This document shows, one piece after another, positions 26,101-35,042 of a stretch of 64,000 bases of DNA. The DNA lies in contig NC_051094.1 in NCBI RefSeq assembly GCF_901709675.1, forward strand, positions 10,038,501-10,102,500. Direction: 5' to 3'. The notes below the pieces were generated by a model. It was not told where the DNA came from. It searched no databases and was given only the letters and a program-made list of their open reading frames with translations. Every line of letters starts with the position of its first letter. Position 1 is the first letter of the stretch. This DNA is from Syngnathus acus. Lineage: Eukaryota; Chordata; Actinopteri; Syngnathiformes; Syngnathidae. Position numbers and translations under genes: made by a program.

Positions 26101-28610
26101 GGAAATCAAATAAAATGTGTTACCGCTTATACTAGTCGTGTAGTAAAATGTGGTCACACGCTGCTACTTCAACATTTCAAAGAACTTCAATAACATGTTA
26201 AAAAAAAAGATGATTTCATAAATGTGCACATTTAAATGGTTAGCAGCAGACACGCCTCCAAGCCCCTTTCAATTTTCGGGACACAAGTTGAGTGACGATG
26301 GCTCAAAGTGACATCGCTGCCAAGCACATGCCAAGTGGAAAAATGATGTGCTAGCATGTAAGCTAAGAACAAAGTACTGTATAAACATGAAAAACCTCTT
26401 CAAAGTTTCATGTTTATGCTGTACACCACTATAAACAATGGGACAGTAGATATGCCCCTCCTATAGGGATGCATTGCCCCGGCAGACCATAAGTAAGAGT
26501 GTGGCCTTTGGCTCAGTGCGAGACACAAGGTCAGCGAGGTGAAATACACTCACATGCACATTGGACACCAGTAAGAAGGCAGGACAATGTCGGAGAAGGA
26601 ATGGGAGAGATGGTGACAAGAAATGGAATGAAGGAAACTCCTTCCATTAAATTTGCGGCCAAGATCGGGCCGTACTGAAAAGAATCCTTATTTAGGTTTC
26701 CAAACACGTTTGTTGGAGAATCAGGGAAAACAACAATGTGGCTCCAATTCAAACTGGTATTTCCCCTGATTGCAATCACTTGTGTTGTTTGTGCGCTGTT
26801 TACGGGATAACTAAAACACCAAACAGTGGAAGGACTGACAGCAGTGTTGGCATTAAATGAGGGGATGCTTATAAACTGGAAAAAATCTCGAGTACACATC
26901 TTCACATTTAAATGCTTAAATCAACAAGAAGGATGTGAAGATCATAATCTTTTGGTTTTTGGCACATACCTCTCCACCGTCAGCTGCAGATGGGTCTTGG
27001 AGTTCTTGATTTTGTTCTGGGCCTCTGCATTTAGCATGTCAGCAGTATTTTCCCCATTGATGGCCAAGATGACATCACCGGGTTTGAGAGCCGCTTGCTC
27101 TGCTTTGCTGCCTCCGTTGACCTGTGGTGGAAAATAAAGAATTTGAATGAACACTCGCCGCACAAAAACTCTCATTGGTTTACAAGTGGCTGACTGCGCA
27201 ATAACAGAAATTCAGCATTTGCAAATAGAAGTAAAAGACGACGAGGATTTGCTATTAGCAAGCTGCATGGAAAAGACTAATGTCAGTCAACAGTAAGAAG
27301 CTTGATTGATATCCTTTTGGAAAAGGTTTAGTGACACACTTGATGCTTTGACCTTTGCAACTACTGCGGACTCCTTATAGATCAAAGCCAATGTCCACAA
27401 TGCCACATCAGTGGAAATTCTAATGGAAGCAAACTTTGGTTTCTGTTTAAGACTCATGCGCAGACATTTCAATACAAAAGCCAAGATCAAGGCCTGATTA
27501 TACATTTTGTTAAATTTGTGGACTGACATTTTCAGCATAATGTAATTAGAAGGAAAAAAAACAAAAGAGAGAAAGAGAGAGAACAAAGAATGCAAAACTC
27601 TATAAAAGTGCTGGACAGTGTGAGCTTTCAGTCTCCAGAGAAAACGAGAGAATGCCAGTGGCTTTAGCCAAGCAAGAGGGCAGAGGGGGCCATGCCTGTG
27701 GCCCTTCAAGAGGTAATTAAGTGTTGCTGCGGTGACCCACAATGGCGAGTGCCTTTTCTGATCAGGTCGTGCCTGGATGAACATCAACTACGTGCAGCCC
27801 GACAAGTTATTCTTAAGTCTTTGCCCAAGTGAAACAAGAAATCACCATTATTCAGACAACAAGTCAGTGCCAAGTGCCAGCAGGCTCACATCGTCAGCCA
27901 GACGGCTCCTCAACTACAGAATAGCAAGAGCGGCTCTTCGTCAAACTGGACATTGCTGGTCGTTTTCAATTAAGTTTCTCCCAGTTGGATTTTGTGAGGA
28001 ATCAGAAAAAGGCCTTTGATATTTGAGACAAGTAAACACTCTTGTAAATGCTTTAGGAGTGGAAGGTGATTCAAACTCTGAATGTTGGGCAGAGTTCTGT
28101 CTCCTGCATGCCGACAACCCCGCCCCACCAAAAAAAATAAAAAAAATCTAAAACATAAGGTTATGTCAACTACTGGTGCATGTGGTACGTGTTTATTATA
28201 ATTGACAAAAACAAATTCAACTGTGCACTCCAGACTGGAAACACCTAACCTCCCACCTCAACTTCCACTCTAGCTGTAATCAGGGGTTTCCTTCTAATGT
28301 AATCTACTTCCATTCTATTGCAATGACTTTGGCAGGCAAGGAAATAGGTATGAGACAGCCTGTGGACGCAAACAAAGACAAGAAAAGGGACGGAGTGAGG
28401 AGGAAATTGACTTTGCATGGCATGCCATTAAAGTCTGTGTTTTGACAAAAACAAAGGATATGGTTTGATAAGACGAGAAGAGGTTGAGCAGCAAGCAGGG
28501 CGAGTCCGGACAAATACCTTCGATACAGTTATGGCCTTTTTGAAGTCCCTTCCTCCAACTATTCTGAAGCCCCATGGCGATGGACCAATCAAGTCCACAG
28601 TCAGTGCCAT
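10917..28610 (-). CDS. pdlim2: PDZ and LIM domain protein 2 (Mystique), nine coding exons
   Basis: The nine exons (28518-28610, 26970-27121, 23941-24010, 23586-23740, 22767-22830, 15156-15274, 12100-12248, 11435-11546, 10917-11109) keep phase throughout and give 368 residues; human PDLIM2 has 352. Residues 1-84 form a PDZ domain (PWGF carboxylate-binding loop near residue 12). A Ser/Pro-rich linker follows, then the ALP/PDLIM-family segment DKDSEVYKMIQENRE, and one C-terminal LIM domain from Cys297. The start MALTVD, the linker SPKQTNG and the LIM text GLNLRMRGHFWVGD resemble PDLIM2 more than PDLIM1, 3 or 4. The family binds alpha-actinin and actin filaments through the PDZ domain, and PDLIM2 also serves as a nuclear ubiquitin ligase for STAT and NF-kB p65. 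It lies directly downstream of sorbs3 on the same strand, as in human. Confidence 0.93.
11435..11546 (-). CDS. pdlim2: pdlim2 coding exon 8: start of the LIM domain
   Basis: It encodes a Pro-rich lead followed by KYHICEKCGTSIV, the first zinc ligands (Cys297 and Cys300). The acceptor CCAG at 11548-11547 is chosen because only this one keeps phase; an AG two bases later would shift the frame. The donor is GTAAGG. Confidence 0.9.
12100..12248 (-). CDS. pdlim2: pdlim2 coding exon 7: conserved PDLIM linker motif
   Basis: Contains DSEVYKMIQENRESRTAPRQ and the following FKMLQEVLEADE segment, the conserved region just before the LIM domain in PDLIM1/2/3/4. The acceptor is TTTTTTACAG. The donor GTTGGA is weak, but phase with exon 8 is exact. 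Confidence 0.9.
15156..15274 (-). CDS. pdlim2: pdlim2 coding exon 6: Ser/Pro-rich linker
   Basis: The 119-nt exon has acceptor CTTCACAG and donor GTAAAT and encodes a Ser/Thr/Pro-rich linker (SSLSSRTPTPPGHNSPHS). It enters in phase 0 and leaves two bases that are completed by exon 7. Confidence 0.85.
18077..18134. repeat. direct duplication of about 24 bases
   Basis: A unit reading TTACAAATTCCAGG then AGGAAATATT or AAGAAATATT occurs twice, about 34 bases apart, next to a long T-run. It is a local duplication in a pdlim2 intron. The second copy contains TTCCAGGAA, a STAT-like palindrome, probably by chance. Confidence 0.7.
20027..20881 (+). CDS. unexplained 284-codon ORF in a pdlim2 intron, doubtful
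   Basis: This is the longest open frame in the window and lies antisense inside pdlim2 intron 5. The translation is not low-complexity and shows no domain I recognise. The composition is mixed: a basic patch RRRSVRRK near residue 41 and several Cys residues at the N-terminal and C-terminal ends. The opposite strand is also unusually open: 20597-20803 holds a hydrophobic helix-like segment (ALAALCIILLGLAGTL) and 20419-20613 a second frame. It may be an uncharacterised gene on either strand, the decayed remnant of one, or chance. No promoter or splice structure could be assigned. Confidence 0.12.
   Translation: MSHRPDEHMYECACLICFDLFSQTIKKNTKINNLTLQKMLRRRSVRRKQTVILTCPSSESKSFPINNLCVCDFNVWNMSSTKSTSSLHLDIANWCDVLNTVWQSRQAPWFPQHGTSTPLLLAFVTQGPALYYVGKTSTSRTQSELITASIVRSIFSGYPTPWKRGDPVAHIPLCSLRDPKRSVEKPFKHFSDRPIIRYSSLVQLPVGTVVLVMEPLQCTFTELQCSCQSKQYNAQGGQGRTPPGQFPKGRSERTQLTNHNASVGRQSFENLSRQRSWKRVSQNP
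22486..22715 (+). repeat. teleost interspersed repeat (CATCCATCC...CACTTATCC family)
   Basis: Reads like the very common fish element with CATTCATCCATCC, CCACTTATCCC, GTCAGGGGTGAACGGGAGCC, GCGAGGCGGGGTACATCCTG, TTTGGAATGTGTGAGGAAG and a final GGCCGGAGCAAAGATTCAAA. Other, more degraded copies occur near 42085-42135, 45082-45245, 47560-47850 and, in the opposite orientation, 61127-61215. Recognition is from memory of fish genomic sequence; the formal family name is not asserted. Confidence 0.75.
22767..22830 (-). CDS. pdlim2: pdlim2 coding exon 5: short linker exon
   Basis: A 64-nt exon encoding VQIRSWSPEEKSYRLSRPL, with acceptor TATTCCAG and donor GTTAGT. It joins exon 4 in phase. It is bracketed by two interspersed repeats (22486-22715 and 22850-22945), so its acceptor tract abuts repeat sequence. 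Confidence 0.82.
22850..22945 (+). repeat. interspersed fish repeat (GTCAAGTTTATTTGTATAGC family)
   Basis: Tandem GTCAA units run into TTTATTTGTATAGCCCTAAA and a segment ending AAAGGGCTTCACTT, a motif dispersed in many percomorph genomes. It ends 19 bases from the acceptor of pdlim2 exon 5, so in the minus-strand transcript the repeat edge lies in that exon's branch-point and polypyrimidine region. Confidence 0.7.
23586..23740 (-). CDS. pdlim2: pdlim2 coding exon 4: Ser/Pro linker
   Basis: The 155-nt exon between acceptor TTTGCAG and donor GTAGTAAC encodes a Ser/Tyr/Pro-rich linker with YSISSPASLSPVPYSPQPPE and a run of five Thr near its end. Phase agrees on both sides. Confidence 0.85.
23941..24010 (-). 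CDS. pdlim2: pdlim2 coding exon 3
   Basis: The 70-nt exon encodes EHSSPKQTNGISTPEQLTGR and closely follows the human PDLIM2 order SPGQTNG...TRFQ just after the PDZ domain. Acceptor TCTTTAG, donor GTCAGT. Confidence 0.88.
26374..26424. repeat. short inverted repeat, hairpin with 19-bp arms
   Basis: The left arm GTACTGTATAAACATGAAA (26374-26392) pairs with the right arm 26406-26424 with two mismatches around a 13-base loop. It lies in pdlim2 intron 2. It could be a tiny MITE remnant or a small hairpin RNA; the stem is shorter than most miRNA precursors. Confidence 0.5.
26970..27121 (-). CDS. pdlim2: pdlim2 coding exon 2: second part of the PDZ domain
   Basis: Encodes GGSKAEQAALKPGDVILAIN and the alpha-B helix region NAEAQNKIKNSKTHLQLTVE, a standard PDLIM-type PDZ second half. 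Acceptor ACCACAG, donor GTATGT. Confidence 0.94.
28518..28610 (-). CDS. pdlim2: pdlim2 coding exon 1: start codon and PDZ carboxylate-binding loop
   Basis: Encodes 31 residues, MALTVDLIGPSPWGFRIVGG and on, with donor GTATTTG. The first ATG after the acceptor at 28641-28640 is used; the 29 bases 28611-28639 are 5' UTR. The MALTV start is the PDLIM2 form. Confidence 0.93.
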
Positions 28611-28639
28611 TGATCAGTCCGGCACACACTCTTGAGAAC
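28611..28639 (-). other. pdlim2 5' UTR part of the first coding exon
   Basis: Twenty-nine bases between a TTTTTTAAAG acceptor and the start ATG. The acceptor implies that at least one untranslated exon lies further right. Confidence 0.65.
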
Positions 28640-31600
28640 CTTTAAAAAATAAAATAAAAGACTGTTAATTACAAGCCATAACTTTCTTTTAACCTTGAAC
28701 ATCTGCTGGCATTGCTTGACATCACCATCACTTTGTGAAGACACTGATCATTGAAATTTGCCTTTCATCTGCACGGCTTTCACTTTGACTGGACTAAATC
28801 CCTTTGACGTGAACTGCATAACCACATCAAACAGGAATGGGAAGAATTTCGAACCGAACTATGAACACATGACTAACATTATTCAAGAAGCTGCAAAGGC
28901 AAATAGTTTCCACAAATCTAAATGAACATTTGAGACGAGGAAAATAAATGCATGTCGTCGGAGCATTGGAGCGTGATTCATTCCAACTACTCGATATACA
29001 GCAGCCGGTTACCAGACTAGACTAGCCATTATTAGGGTCATTTAACGGTGCAGCCTCAAGGGCTGTTCTGACCAGAACAGGGAGAGGAAGGATCTCCAAC
29101 CTCTGGATTGTCAATTTCCGGCAGTTTCAAGAATCCCAGTAGCTTTAGGCCTAAAACAGCTATTATCAACCTAGAATACTAACATCCGTTATTGGCGTTG
29201 TAAAACGACAAGTGGTGCAAATTAAAAACTGTTAACAGAGAACGGGGGGGCGGACAGCCATAACTGAAGCTCACTGATAAGGTTCAAGTTGCACCTGCAT
29301 GAGTGCTAAACCGTTTGATAACGCAGCTCTCGCACCAAGCATTATTGGGTCAGTCTCATAAAAGGCAATTCCATAAAAGGTGACTTGTGTTCTGGTGACC
29401 TCTAGCAACTGCTGCCACATCACTTTGGACACAGTGCAACACATTCAAACAATAGAAGGAATTCTTGTCATGAAATCATCGTTTGGCTCGCTGTTCAGCA
29501 TCAGCTGAACCGCACTGTGGTCGATGGAAACGCTTGAATAAGATGCAGCTGCTCTGAAGAGCTGCAAGGCAAACATACGTTGTTTTTAAACCTCTAAATT
29601 CGTATTCGTCGTCCTGCAGTTCATTTTTGTGAAAATGCATCTCTTCAAGACGTCACCAAATCTGGCTACTTTAAGATGTTGCGAAGGTCAGGACGGCACT
29701 ATTCATGTCCCTGGCTCTTTGAGAAGATTTTCACTCGAATGAATTCACACTTGTGTGAAGTCATTTTGACACAATTTGGACAGATCTTCCCTTCAGGGTA
29801 AAACATATGGAGGAGGTGTGAGGGAGAACAGCAGGCTAATGTGACACTTAAATTCAAGTGGCTGCTCCAACATGCAGAAAGCCTTCGGGGCTCTGCACAT
29901 ATGACTTTTGTGTAATCGAAATTTGTGGATCTCGGTGGTCAATTATTTCACAGCAGCTATCAAAATGGAGAAGGATGAAAATTAGGGTTTGACACTGATC
30001 GCAAATTCTTGGAAGGCACTTTGGCTGATGCCCACAGAAACAGAGAACTTAATACTTTTGCTGGAACACATACTAGGTGCACAATGGGTGAAACTTGCTA
30101 GCACAAGCCAGTTGATGAGTGTTGAAATGCCAAGAGTGATCGAGACGATAACTGCATTCTTCAGTACCATTAACTTTGATATGCATGTCACATATTTACA
30201 GAGACCAAAAGTGTGTTTGTAAACAGCCCCAAAATATAATTAGTACGACTGTGACTCAAAGATATCGTCGCATCTTGGGGTAATCTTGTTTCCCTTTCAA
30301 AAACTCCAAAGACTTGGCTTTTGTGTGGACTCCATGTGCAGAAGAGGTTTTGATGGAATATTTATGTACCTCATTTAACAGCCGGTCGCCACATATTAAA
30401 GAGATTAAGCGGGCCAGTGCAGGAAAGCCATACCTTAAACTAGAGGTCAAGTAAAAAATTTTGTCTTGAAGTTGCACTGCCAATATTGTCTCTTAAATGC
30501 ATCTTTCTGTTTTAGGAATTTGTAAGTTCTGTTTCATTATTTGTCCTATAACCCTTTCCAAATGATCTCTTTCAAGTGCATTTTGCTTTGTTCTTTTAAA
30601 ATCGTACATATTAGTACATGACTAAGATGAGCACTTTGACAGAAGAGATGCATCTGATTTTCTGAAGTTGTTGTTTCAGATCTTATCAAACTCAATCACA
30701 ATAGATTTTACACAAAGGGAAATTCAAATGCAATCCAATCATCAAATTTGAAAATAATTTAAAAGAATGAATGGTTGTGCTATATAAAAATGATGGTTAA
30801 TGCAGAGGAAAGTAGACACTCCCAGAGAGTGAACAGCATTTGAGTGACCTAGCAGACATCTGTATAATATACTTTGCACATTTAAATGCAAGGCAGCCAA
30901 AACACAGACACCTACATCAACACTTTCCCCCAGAATTTGTTTCTTTATGTTTGCACAAAAATCCACTGGGTCAGAATAACCTCCCCAAAAGCATGGCTGA
31001 TTAACATAACAGATGCTTCGTACTCGACTGGGAGGCTTGTCTGGGCTTTGACAGCGGCGCAGTGTATCGCGCCGGGCTGCGCTCCGACAGGTCGAAACCT
31101 ACCTGCAAACGACACACCCGCTGAATAAAACAAGAGGAATGAAACCGCAAGCCTCTCCCTGGACTGCGTGAAATAACATTCTTTTTATTCATTCATTCAT
31201 CACTCCCCTTCGTCATATTTAGCTGTAGTCGCCAGGGTGATTGAAAAATATCAAACAATAACAAATCAAGTCTGAGAGGGTGTTTGTTGACTTAAGTCTT
31301 TCTCCCACATTTACTATGGCGTTTATCACTAATGGCTTATGTGTCATCTAAAATAATCACAGGGACATACCTGTAATTTGTGAGGGCTACGCCCTTGCAA
31401 GACAGGGAAAGCATGTTCTAAGATGCCATCGTGCAAAATATCACAATGATTATCAGGCTTGCAGCTCTCCTGCCACAATAGTTTGTAATCAGACTGTGAC
31501 ACGTGTTAAGTAATTTACCCCAACTTCCTCTCTTGTTTCCATTGCTTATTCGGCAAAGGCTCCATCCGCACTGCACTGTTGAGCGATCTGGCTGGTTCAC

Positions 31601-32491
31601 CACATCCTTTGCACATGCCATCTAGTCTCACTTTGTTGAGTACATGAACCCTCTCGAATGATCCAGCATCAGAGGGGACACTCGACCCATTCAATTATGT
31701 TTGATGCTGGGTGAGCAAAAAGCTTTGTGAAGCGGTTGAAACATTGGCATTACGAGAGGAGTCGTTTCTGGAGAAAAGCCATGTGACGTGGAAAGAAAAC
31801 AAAACAACTATGGGAGCGAACTTTGATCAGTCAAGCTGCACTGATAAAATTGACTTCCTGTTAGAATGCAAGTTTCAGCCTGAGAAAACCTGTTGCTGGT
31901 TTGGGGAGTGATTCTTCAGATGCTGCACAGTAACACTAGGATTGTTAATTTCTAAACTGGAGCTGTTGAGGTGCAGTCATGTCTAGACACTTTTTTTTGT
32001 AAGGAATGAGAAAGAGAAGCAGGAAGAGGCCACTTGGGCTGCCTGCTATGTGAAAGCTCTCACCACCAGCATTGCTAGGCGAGGAGAGAACGTAGCAGTT
32101 AAGTGGTGAACGTGTCAAATATTTATAATTCCTATACCTGGTCCAGACTCCAGGTCATCAACAAATCATTTTGACTGTGCAATGAGCACAGGTAGACTTT
32201 GTACTCATCGTAAAATAGAGAAGTGGTGGCTGGTGCACCTTGTATGGGCAGAGTTGTGTATTATTCCAATTAGAGCCATTAATGCAAGAAGACTTTCAGC
32301 AAACATCATCTTGTGTAAATATTCTTAAAAATGACAGCCTTCTTTATTAGTTAAGTCAACACTTAATGACAGCAAATAAAATTCCCAACACAACACATTT
32401 TAATCAAATAAGAACCTAACGGCACGTTGCACTAAATCCATGAGACTTTTTGTGTCCTGAAAGTTCAGGTAAAGATGAAACGTTTACTCAC

Positions 32492-32700
32492 CGAGACAAG
32501 TGCTACGTCACAGGGCTGTGGGTCGCAGTCTCCACCTGAGGACTATTTGCGTCAACAAGCAAGTCTCTAACTTAATTTAGGAGGCACAAAAGTGACTTTG
32601 CATAAAGAGATTTGCACAGTTCAGTAATAGTACGCGTCAACTCTGACTCCACCTGTGGCTGCTCGCCGGACGTTCTCACAGGGATGAGCGCTTACTGCCA
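32492..32700 (-). other. candidate pdlim2 untranslated first exon
   Basis: A strong donor (CTCG then GTGAGTAAAC, intron from 32491) closes a CpG-bearing stretch on the minus strand about 3.9 kb upstream of the first coding exon. A CRE-like TACGTCA (plus strand 32504-32510) is near the donor. The 5' limit is approximate. Basis: donor strength, local CpG content and the untranslated acceptor at 28640; inference only. Confidence 0.4.
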
Positions 32701-32960
32701 TGTGCTCCGATCAAAATAAAGGCTTTGACAAAGACAGCCACCGGGGCGTGTCGCACGGCAGGGGCGGGGGAGGAGACGAGGGGTGTCGCCCCGGTGACGA
32801 TAATTGAGCCATTTCGCCCACAAAACCGCCACGTCCGCTTTCAGTGATCGCGCGCCACCTGCTGACGAAAAGGAGAAACGGGCGCATACTTCTTGAGTAA
32901 CTCACTTTCGGCACGTCATGGAATTGGCTGATTGTGTTCACGTGACATGCAGGCGCGGTT
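32700..32960 (-). promoter_or_regulatory. candidate pdlim2 CpG promoter
   Basis: A GC-rich block with two Sp1-type GC boxes (GGGGCGGGG at 32761-32769 and CCGGGGCG near 32741) and several CpGs in an AT-rich background. On the minus strand a TTTATTTT element near 32718-32724 could act as a weak TATA-like box. It sits immediately upstream of the candidate first exon. Confidence 0.4.
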
Positions 32961-32969
32961 CGCTTGGGA

Positions 32970-34260
32970 AGCGCTCAAAAGGAGGAAAATATTTTTATTG
33001 AAGCACATCCAGTCAAGATGATTATTAATAACTATGACACACATACTGATAATTGAAAACATTTCTGATTTGATCTCTTTGAACCCAGTGATTTACAAAC
33101 ATGTATTGAAGCTTTTCTTTATTTGTACTTTTTACAGAGAATTTCTCATTTTTATGATTCATAAAACATTTTGGGATGAACCTACAGTTTGATTCCCAAC
33201 CAGAGTGTGCCATGTTTTTTTCACTAAAAACAGAGCAATTACTAAGACTTAGCTAAGAAGGTATTGTATTGTAGTGTTGTGAGGCAACGCACTTTTCCAG
33301 CATACTTTGCAGCGATAAATAGTTGGTGCTCTTTATTGGCTTGGATGTGGGTCTCTGATCTCTTTGAAGATGACATACAAGGAGCGCCCCGCGAAATGTG
33401 GCTTTTTCTCAACTTTTTTTGGCCATCTCTAAATTTTTCAATGCACATATTCACCTGTCTGGTGTTTTTGTATTTCTTTACACAATGGAAAAATTCAAAC
33501 ATTTGAGAATCTATCTACCATTGAATTTCCTGGTTCCGTTTGGTAAACTGTCCTCTTAATCATCCTGTTGACATCATGAGACAAAGACGACACATTCCAA
33601 TTAATCAACCTTTCCATTGTGAAGCTTCAAACAAGATGTTTTCAGAGGGAAGTGGAAACTGAGCTTAGTCACAGATGTCATCATCACCATGTTGCAATAT
33701 AGATACTGAGATACTGGGAGAGTACCAGAAGGGAAAAATCAACATGCTTGATCAAGCTCCTGGTGTGAATTTTGCCATTCAGTTCCTTGTTAGCGGACAT
33801 CAGTTTTCACAAAAGGAACTGAAACAGTACACTAAAAAGTTGGACATGCACATTGGAAATCTTTCGCTTTGCGTGTCTGTGCTATACGTGAATTTAATTT
33901 ATTTTGAATGGATGTGACCTATAAATAAACAAGAAGAAGGAGTCATTTTCAAACATTCAGCATTTTTTAATAGCTTAAGAAAACTAACATACCAACTACA
34001 CATTGGAAAAGCAAATAGTTCTTAGGCAAATATATATTACAATTTGTATTTTTTTTTCAATGTTTACACTGTGTACAACAATCCTCAGATTACATGATTA
34101 GTTTTTACAGTCTCATAAAATTTCTTAGAAAAAGAATTGTCAAAATGGTTCTCATGATTACAAATATTTCTCCCGTCGGCATGAGGGATGTTTTTATCTT
34201 GTAGTTCAAAGCAGCAAAGACATTCAGAAACATCTAAGAGCATGCAAATCATGTGCACTG
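32970..34260. other. spacer between pdlim2 promoter and sorbs3 3' end
   Basis: AT-rich sequence with no supportable gene. The two genes are in tandem on the minus strand, so this interval should hold the sorbs3 transcript end and upstream pdlim2 regulatory DNA. Confidence 0.45.
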
Positions 34261-34266
34261 TGAGTT

Positions 34267-34272
34267 TTTATT
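34267..34272 (-). terminator. candidate sorbs3 polyadenylation signal
   Basis: AATAAA on the minus strand about 710 bases after the sorbs3 stop. Other hexamers lie nearby, so this is one plausible choice. Confidence 0.35.
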
Positions 34273-34980
34273 GGCAACACAGACAACTTAAAAGCACTTG
34301 TCAACTAAACTCGGAGTTCTTCCAAACAGAAAATAGTCGTGTTTCTTATTTGTTTGTTTTTTAAAACAAAATATGTATAATTCCCCCAAAAAACATAACT
34401 AGATATTTACAATCAATATAAAGAAATCAGTGCATGTGCTGTGAAATTCTTCTTGCTTTGCTGAAAATCTTTGCGGGTGCATATAAAGGTAATGGCACAA
34501 ATTGTCCCTTTCTAACTTAGGAACCTTTCTAGGGTCATGTTGCTTCTTCAAACTTCTTCAAAGATCTGAAAAATAGTCTGAGACAGACATTTTATGGAAA
34601 TGTTAGTCATCGATTCCACAAAATATTGCAAATTCAGACGAAATGATTTCAGTGGTTTGTGGTAGCTCAATGCAGGACATTAGAACACTCCTGATTCTGG
34701 AAAGAAAAACAAATTTGCTGCAGTGGCAAATAATTGTGGGACAAAAATCATACATTCTTTGCATGTCTTGAGCATCCAGTCTTTCTTATGCTTGGTTGAT
34801 ATGTAAATTCAAAGCCAGTGCAACACACTCATGCACTCATGCGGGGAGGTGAGAGCTTCTCTTGTATTCATCTTGGGTCATGGAAAAGGGGTGAACATGC
34901 ATGTCCATCTTAAGGTAGGTGATGAGGGTGGTTGTTGCGCTCTTGTGATGCGATCCATGTGAATGTGATCAAACAACACC

Positions 34981-35042
34981 TCAAACTGGTGTCACGTAAT
35001 TCCCAGGGAAAGTCCCAAAAGCATGAGTCCTTTCTGACGTAC
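34981..35042 (-). CDS. sorbs3: sorbs3 last coding exon: end of SH3-3
   Basis: Encodes [19 protein letters not shown] and stop; the ALYDY-type SH3 ending GTFPGNYV matches the vinexin C-terminus. The acceptor TGCTATAG precedes 35042. Confidence 0.93.

Larger units (their letters stand above)
11110..28517 (-). other. pdlim2 introns
   Basis: The largest introns are 15275-22766 (7.5 kb), 12249-15155, 24011-26969 and 27122-28517. They hold an unexplained 855-base ORF on the plus strand (20027-20881), a short 24-base direct duplication (18077-18134), two interspersed fish repeats flanking exon 5, a 19-bp-arm hairpin (26374-26424) and a small minus-strand ORF with a membrane-like and coiled-coil-like reading (13482-13679). 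I see no other recognisable gene. Confidence 0.5.

Noticed and set aside
10917-28610. Calling the PDZ-LIM gene pdlim1, pdlim3 or pdlim4
   Set aside because: The MALTVD start, SPKQTNG linker, APRQSNTFKMLQE segment and LIM text fit PDLIM2 best, and the tandem position next to sorbs3 agrees.
31001-31192. GC-rich stretch near 31020-31110 considered as the pdlim2 first exon
   Set aside because: It has a possible acceptor but no strong donor in the right place; the block at 32.5 kb is better.
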